Made by a program: the position numbers and the translations under genes
Shown: positions 59,229 through 64,000 of the stretch, piece after piece
Layout: every line of letters starts with the position of its first letter
How positions within the stretch are numbered: the stretch's first letter is position 1
Notes under the pieces: generated by a model
The model's input: the letters and a program-made list of their open reading frames with translations, nothing else
The model's database searches: none
What the model was told of the DNA's origin: nothing
DNA from: Heterostelium album PN500
Lineage: Eukaryota; Evosea; Eumycetozoa; Acytosteliales; Acytosteliaceae
Reading direction: 5' to 3'
NCBI RefSeq assembly: GCF_000004825.1
Contig: NW_008805065.1
Location: 558,001 to 622,000, forward strand
Length of the DNA: 64,000 nt

Positions 59229-59584
59229 TATATTAATATGTACATAGGTTTGACAGATAACAGAATTGTCAAACAAAAACAAAAACAAAACAAAACAAAA
59301 CAACACCATTCACAATCTGATACTGTCCATCTCTAACATTTTTTTTAACTATCATTTGCAAAAGAATGAATAGTATAATCAATATAATTACAAGATAAAG
59401 AAAACAAATAATCTAAAATCAATTCAATTCTAATTCCAATGAACTGAAAGAGAGACTGCAATTGGATAGCCAATGATCATCGTTGGTCCAAAATTCAAAA
59501 ATAAAAATTAATAATATCCAGATTTATTTTTTTAATCAAGATCTGATTTATTTTGAATCGGAGTACTTTGCTTTTTCTATAATT
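59229..59584. other. Intergenic spacer
   Basis: AT-rich sequence between two plus-strand genes. It includes an A-rich AAAAC repeat near 59275-59305. No gene is seen. Confidence 0.5.
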
Positions 59585-61503
59585 ATGATCAAATATATAT
59601 ATTTTCTTTTATTGATATCTCTGGTATCATCCTTTGATATCAATACGGATATTGATAACGACTTTACAATCACCTGTGAATTATTATTAAACGATGGTAG
59701 TTCAACTTGTAATAATATTTCAACAAACTATGCGTATGTTACAATGATATAATATTAGCTAATATTGACTTCATTTTATTTATTAATTTATTTAAAGTAC
59801 CTGTTCAAATATAACCTTATGCTTAAATTGGTTATATGAACAACAAGCCTCAAATTCAATGTATAATACAACTGTCATTTTGATTGCAGATGGTAAATAT
59901 GATGATTGTCCAGGTGCTATCAATACATTCCCACAATCCGAACTACATGTATTCTATTCTCCTGGATATTCGCTGTTTACGTGTGATGGTCAATTCGTAA
60001 GTGTCAATATGACCTACCCAACCAGTGTAACTTTTCAGAATATAGGATTCAGCGGATCATTACAATTCCCTCAGACAAAGGGTGGTCTCCTTGGATTCTC
60101 TATACAGCCAGAGTATCTAAGAAATGAAAAACCTGCTATCTCTTTGGTAAACGTAGAGGTATTCCAATCGAGTGTGAATGGCAACGGTTCGGTGTTATAC
60201 GCAAGTGGATTTCACGTGGATTTCATCGACTCTTCTTTTGAGAATTGCAACTCAACCATGAATGGCGGTGTTCTATACGCAGAGGGTGACAATACCAAGG
60301 TATCGCTCATCAACTCTCGATTCACATCGAATGGTGCCGATGAAGAGGGTGGCGTTATCTACGGTGACAATGTATTTTCGCTCAACTCTACATTCATTGG
60401 AAACTCGGCTTTGTATAATGGTGGGGCCATCTTCAGTGTTTACAACATGTTTTTGAATCTGAGTACATTCATTGACAATCAATGCGTGGACAGTGGTGGC
60501 GGTGTCTCTGGTAGCCAAAATTCAACGACCATAGCAAACTCATTATTCCAAAATAACTGTAACTATTATTAATATTTATATAATACTATTAATTATTTAT
60601 TAATTAATTAATTACTTATTATCAATATTGTTAGATGCCTATAGTGGTGGTGCGCTCTGGTGTTCAACCAACTCTAAAATTGAAAATACAACATTCATTG
60701 GCAATCGATGTACACAAAATGGTGGAGGTTTGTATGTAGGAGGGAATCTTCTGATGACCAACTCTACAATCAATGGATCGATTTCTTACAACTGTGGTGG
60801 AGCTATATATATCGATCAAATAGTAACAAGTGTTCAGGTGCAATTCTCTAACTTTAACGATAACAAAGCGATAGCAGGAGGCGCTATATGTGATTTTGCC
60901 AAGAATTTGACTGTTTTCAATTCTACCTTCAATGCTAACCATGCCAATACTGGTGGAGCAATCGTAAGACTTATTACCTAATAATACTGTTGTCATGCAT
61001 GATAGCAACTGACAATACTAATTGATATTGCAAATATAGAAATCATATTACTCTGAACTAAACTTTATGGGCACTGAATTTACCAATAATGTAGCTTCTG
61101 AACTAGCAGGTGCAGTCTATTTTGCAATCTATCCAAATCAATTCTTGGGTGGTGTATACACTGATAATATTTGTAAAGCAAGACCAATCTCCAATACCTT
61201 TAACCACCAAGCTACTATCAATGGAAAGATTAATGTTGTCAATGTTTCTTTGGCTTTGCTAACTGATAATCAAGAATATACAGTACCAATAATATACAAT
61301 ACAGGTTCATCATATGTAATTATTAAATATATCATTTATAATATAACATTTCAAAAACCTAATATTCTATCTCTAAACTCTAGGCAAAAGCATATAATGT
61401 ACAAGGTCAGTGTATTAATGGAGTTGCTTCTATAAATACCGATGGTCAGTTACTCAATTGTCAATGTTTCAGTGGATACTCAGGTGAAAGTTGTCAAAAC
61501 TAA
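59585..61503 (+). CDS. Secreted beta-helix protein with C-terminal EGF-like module
   Basis: There are five exons, 59585-59733, 59798-60558, 60635-60963, 61040-61315 and 61384-61503, encoding 544 residues. The N terminus MIKYIYFLLLISLVSS is a signal peptide. From about residue 150 the protein repeats short units such as GGVLYAEG, GGVIYGDN, GGAIFSVYN, GGGVSGSQN and GGAIYIDQ, often preceded by an F..N motif. This is the pattern of right-handed parallel beta-helix (Pmp-like) adhesins common in dictyostelids. The last exon encodes CINGVASINTDGQLLNCQCF..YSGESC, a six-cysteine-like EGF module ending at the stop. There is no transmembrane segment or GPI-like tail after it, so the protein is probably secreted. 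The role in adhesion is inferred. Confidence 0.82.
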
Positions 61504-61728
61504 TACTTTTAATAATTACAATTATGAAGAACATAAATCAAAAGTTCATTGTGTTTTACAAAAATTTTGGAGAATAAACCATCAAAATAACCAAAGGTTT
61601 TGGCGCCAAAATTCAAATTTTTATGTTTGATTTTAAATTAAATAACATTATTTTACTTTATATATGATAATTTACGAATATTATTAATCTCTTTATATAT
61701 ATTCATATTAAATTAATACTAAATAACT

Positions 61729-63117
61729 ATGCAACAAATAGATAATTCTATTTTAATAAATAAAAATAAAGTTGAATATGCAGAACAAATTGGTTTTAGT
61801 TTATCACAATATAATGAGTATGGATATTAAGATCTTTTAGTTTTTAGCAATGTATCCCAATGAAACGTATTAATTCTATTTATTATGATTATTAGAATTG
61901 TAAATGATATACATAAAAATATTTTCAATTATTTAAAATCAGATCAAATCGATAAAAAGAAACTTCCAAATATAGAAAAAGATCTTAATATAATTCAAGT
62001 AAATACACTTATTCAATACGATTATTATTTCGAAATTATCTTATAATTATTCTTTATTTTTTTTTAAAACAATTTAGGAATGTTTTCAACAGATGAAGTT
62101 TAATTATATTGAAATTGGAAGTAAACAAAGATTTATGCAATCGATCATCAGTTTGGATTCCAATTTAACATCACCATCACCAGAGGCAACCAATCAACTG
62201 GAGAGTTCTATCTCCAAAGGCAAAAAGGATTTCAAAGAACTAAAGGACATTAATGTCAGGCTGGCAAATGAGGTGATTGCCATCATCAATCAGATTGCAG
62301 AGGACGACCAGATCCTTCAGAAAGAACGTGAGAATATCAAGCGATTGCTAGACGATGCCAACGAGCAATTGGATAAACTCTACTCAATGGACCAAACCAT
62401 CGAAGAGATGCAGAAGAGCGATAATAAATTGATAACTAACAACGATCGTCTGCTGGCTACCATCGAGTGGTATCAACCGTATGTCAAGGTAATTGAGAAA
62501 CTTCAGGGCATTAGAATGACAGCCGGCAATTCCAACGCCAAGGAATTACAATTTGAACTGACGGTCATGGCTGTTCAACATCAAGTAGCGATCAAACTGG
62601 ATCAATCGAGACAATCGATTATATCACTGAACATGCAGCCAACGCCTTTGAGACACATCGACTATCTCACAGAGGATTTCTCAAATATTAGTGAATTGGC
62701 GACACTCGTAGAGGAACTGACATTTGCACTCACCAATCACTATCGTAGAGAGAAGGAGATCAAAGAACTCTCGAAATCCTATCACATCCAACGTTTGCAA
62801 CACTCCAATGAGAATACCAATGGCTGTACCATTGCAGTATCACTCCAAACCGGTCACACCTGTATTATAGTTTTTGAATCTGATTATCCACTTCATCCAA
62901 ATGTCCATCTCTATTTGAAGTCAATCACAAAGAATGACATCCAAATAGAATTTAATGAAATTAAAGTAAGTACTATAATAATAAAACCAATCAAATCATT
63001 CTTCAAATAATTAATACAAATTATAATTTCCAGAAACATTTACAGGAAACCAAATATGATTTACAACAACTGATAGAACAACTTTTAAATTATTTCAGAG
63101 ATAAAGAAAATATTTAA
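61729..63117 (+). CDS. Coiled-coil protein, possibly kinetochore-related
   Basis: There are four exons, 61729-61817, 61896-61998, 62078-62965 and 63034-63117, encoding 387 residues. The N-terminal two thirds are helical and charged, with a coiled coil at about residues 110-200 (ELKDINVRLANEVIAIINQI, ERENIKRLLDDANEQLDKLY). A short IEWYQPYVKVIEKLQGIRM segment then leads into alternating strands and a C-terminal CTIAVSLQTGHTCIIVFESDYP stretch. A coiled coil followed by a W-Y...LQGI...L.F.L region is reminiscent of RWD-type kinetochore subunits such as Spc25 or Knl1. This is a weak resemblance and the function should be treated as unknown. The gene is convergent with bms1, with 55 bases between stops. 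Confidence 0.65.
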
Positions 63118-63172
63118 AAATAAATTAATTCAATTGTTTATTATAATATAAAATTTAATAAGTTTTTAGTTT

Positions 63173-64000
63173 TTATTGATGTTGTTTTTGTTTCTTCTTT
63201 CCTTTGAGTGCTTCCATCTTAAACTTTCTCTTACTTTGCTCTTTAACTCTTTCTTCTTTTTCTTTTTCCGATTTCTTTTTCTTTTCCATATATTCTTTAT
63301 GTTTCTGTTCCTTCTTTTCTTGTTCCTTTTCGAGTTTCTTTTGTTTGATGACCTCAAGTTTGTTCATAAGCTCGGCAATACGTTTCTCGTGTGGCTCCAT
63401 AACAACGACACGATGATTGGTGAGTGCGTCGGCCTTGTTCTTGAGAACCTTACCCTTTGGCTTCAAGTCAAACGGCAGCTGACTCTGTAGGGAAGCGGGG
63501 ATCTCCAACTCACGGAAGTGACGTGGTTGACGCTCAATCTCACGGTAAACGGAATCCTCCTTGATTGGCGCACGCAATCCCTTCTCGAAACGCAACTGTC
63601 CAACTGTCTTCATACCCTGCCATTGTTTCTCCTGAGTGAGCATATTGGTAACGGGCGTGTAGAACTTGGTCGGTGTAATCGTGTACCAAGTTCGCAAAAA
63701 CACAATGTCACTCATCAGAACCTTGTCTTCGAAAGTGGCACGGAAAGCACCCTCTGGACTGCTCATTGGCTTCTTGATTTGACCACGAATACCTGAGACC
63801 GTTCTGATGGTGGCACCAACGAATTTGGCGACTTCGAGACGCGATGAAAACATTCCCTGGATGAAAGCAGTCTTTTTCAGAATCTCCTTTGGACGACCTG
63901 TCAACTTTAGCTTCTTCACCACGTTGATGGTGTTGTCCAACTCCAGAACACTGCCGTTGGCACTGACACGGAACGACGCTTGGGTGTTACCAAGGTTGGT
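63173..64000 (-). CDS. bms1: Ribosome biogenesis GTPase BMS1, C-terminal part (cut by window edge)
   Basis: The frame is open from the right edge to a stop at 63173, giving 275 residues of the C terminus. It matches the RIBIOP_C region of BMS1: KKTAFIQGMFSSRLEVAKF, IRTVSGIRGQIKKPMSSPEG, FEDKVLMSDIVFLRTWY and the ending PHEKRIAELMNKL followed by a long Lys/Glu-rich tail. BMS1 is a GTPase that works with RCL1 in the small-subunit processome in the nucleolus. The N-terminal GTPase domain lies outside the window. An ATG-less internal start should not be used; the true start is beyond position 64000. Confidence 0.95.
   Translation of the reverse strand, partial: TNLGNTQASFRVSANGSVLELDNTINVVKKLKLTGRPKEILKKTAFIQGMFSSRLEVAKFVGATIRTVSGIRGQIKKPMSSPEGAFRATFEDKVLMSDIVFLRTWYTITPTKFYTPVTNMLTQEKQWQGMKTVGQLRFEKGLRAPIKEDSVYREIERQPRHFRELEIPASLQSQLPFDLKPKGKVLKNKADALTNHRVVVMEPHEKRIAELMNKLEVIKQKKLEKEQEKKEQKHKEYMEKKKKSEKEKEERVKEQSKRKFKMEALKGKKKQKQHQ

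Overview
This window looks like the nuclear genome of a dictyostelid social amoeba. Intergenic and intron sequence is very AT-rich, introns are short with GTAAGT/GTATGT-type donors, and coding regions carry Gln, Asn, Thr, Ser and Asp runs. The gene repertoire is also dictyostelid: a Steely-type hybrid polyketide synthase, a Piwi-clade Argonaute, a Roco protein, a coactosin-like protein, a microbial-type terpene synthase and ankyrin-like families. Gene bodies are richer in GC than I would expect for D. discoideum, so another dictyostelid is more likely, but I cannot name the species. All exon joins were worked out by eye from splice signals, reading frame and protein similarity.

Layout. 0.6-4 kb: three ML-domain (lipid-binding) secreted protein genes on the minus strand, with a plus-strand LYRM1-like gene among them. 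4.5-12 kb: an LRR protein, a bacterial-type (class II) galactose-1-phosphate uridylyltransferase, a cytochrome P450, and a leucine carboxyl methyltransferase whose stop codon lies 6 bases from the P450 stop. 12.3-14.2 kb: a decayed Harbinger-like transposase and an endonuclease/exonuclease/phosphatase-fold gene. 15-24.4 kb: a complete 3026-residue Steely megasynthase (KS-AT-DH-MT-ER-KR-ACP-type III PKS). 25.7-29.8 kb: Piwi-type Argonaute with about 18 RGPPPP repeats at its N terminus. 30.7-32.4 kb: a triple coactosin/ADF-H protein. 33.2-40.4 kb: a RhoGAP-LRR-Roc-COR-(pseudo)kinase-Kelch/RGS protein. 43-51 kb: ATP10, an unknown Lys/Glu-rich protein, glutaminyl-tRNA synthetase and a CAP-domain secreted protein. 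52.7-63.1 kb: an ankyrin-like protein, a terpene synthase, a conserved protein of unknown role, a beta-helix/EGF surface protein and a coiled-coil protein. The right edge holds the C-terminal part of BMS1 (ribosome biogenesis).

Themes. There are two secondary-metabolism loci (Steely and terpene synthase), with a P450 about 5 kb from Steely. Several intergenic foldbacks could be small-RNA or structured-RNA loci: a 47-bp near-perfect stem at 44.4 kb, a 25-bp perfect stem at 52.2 kb, and two roughly 60-nt closed stem-plus-hairpin structures at 41.8 and 56.8 kb. A Piwi protein in the same window makes the foldbacks worth testing, but nothing in the sequence ties them together directly. No tRNA or rRNA gene was recognised.
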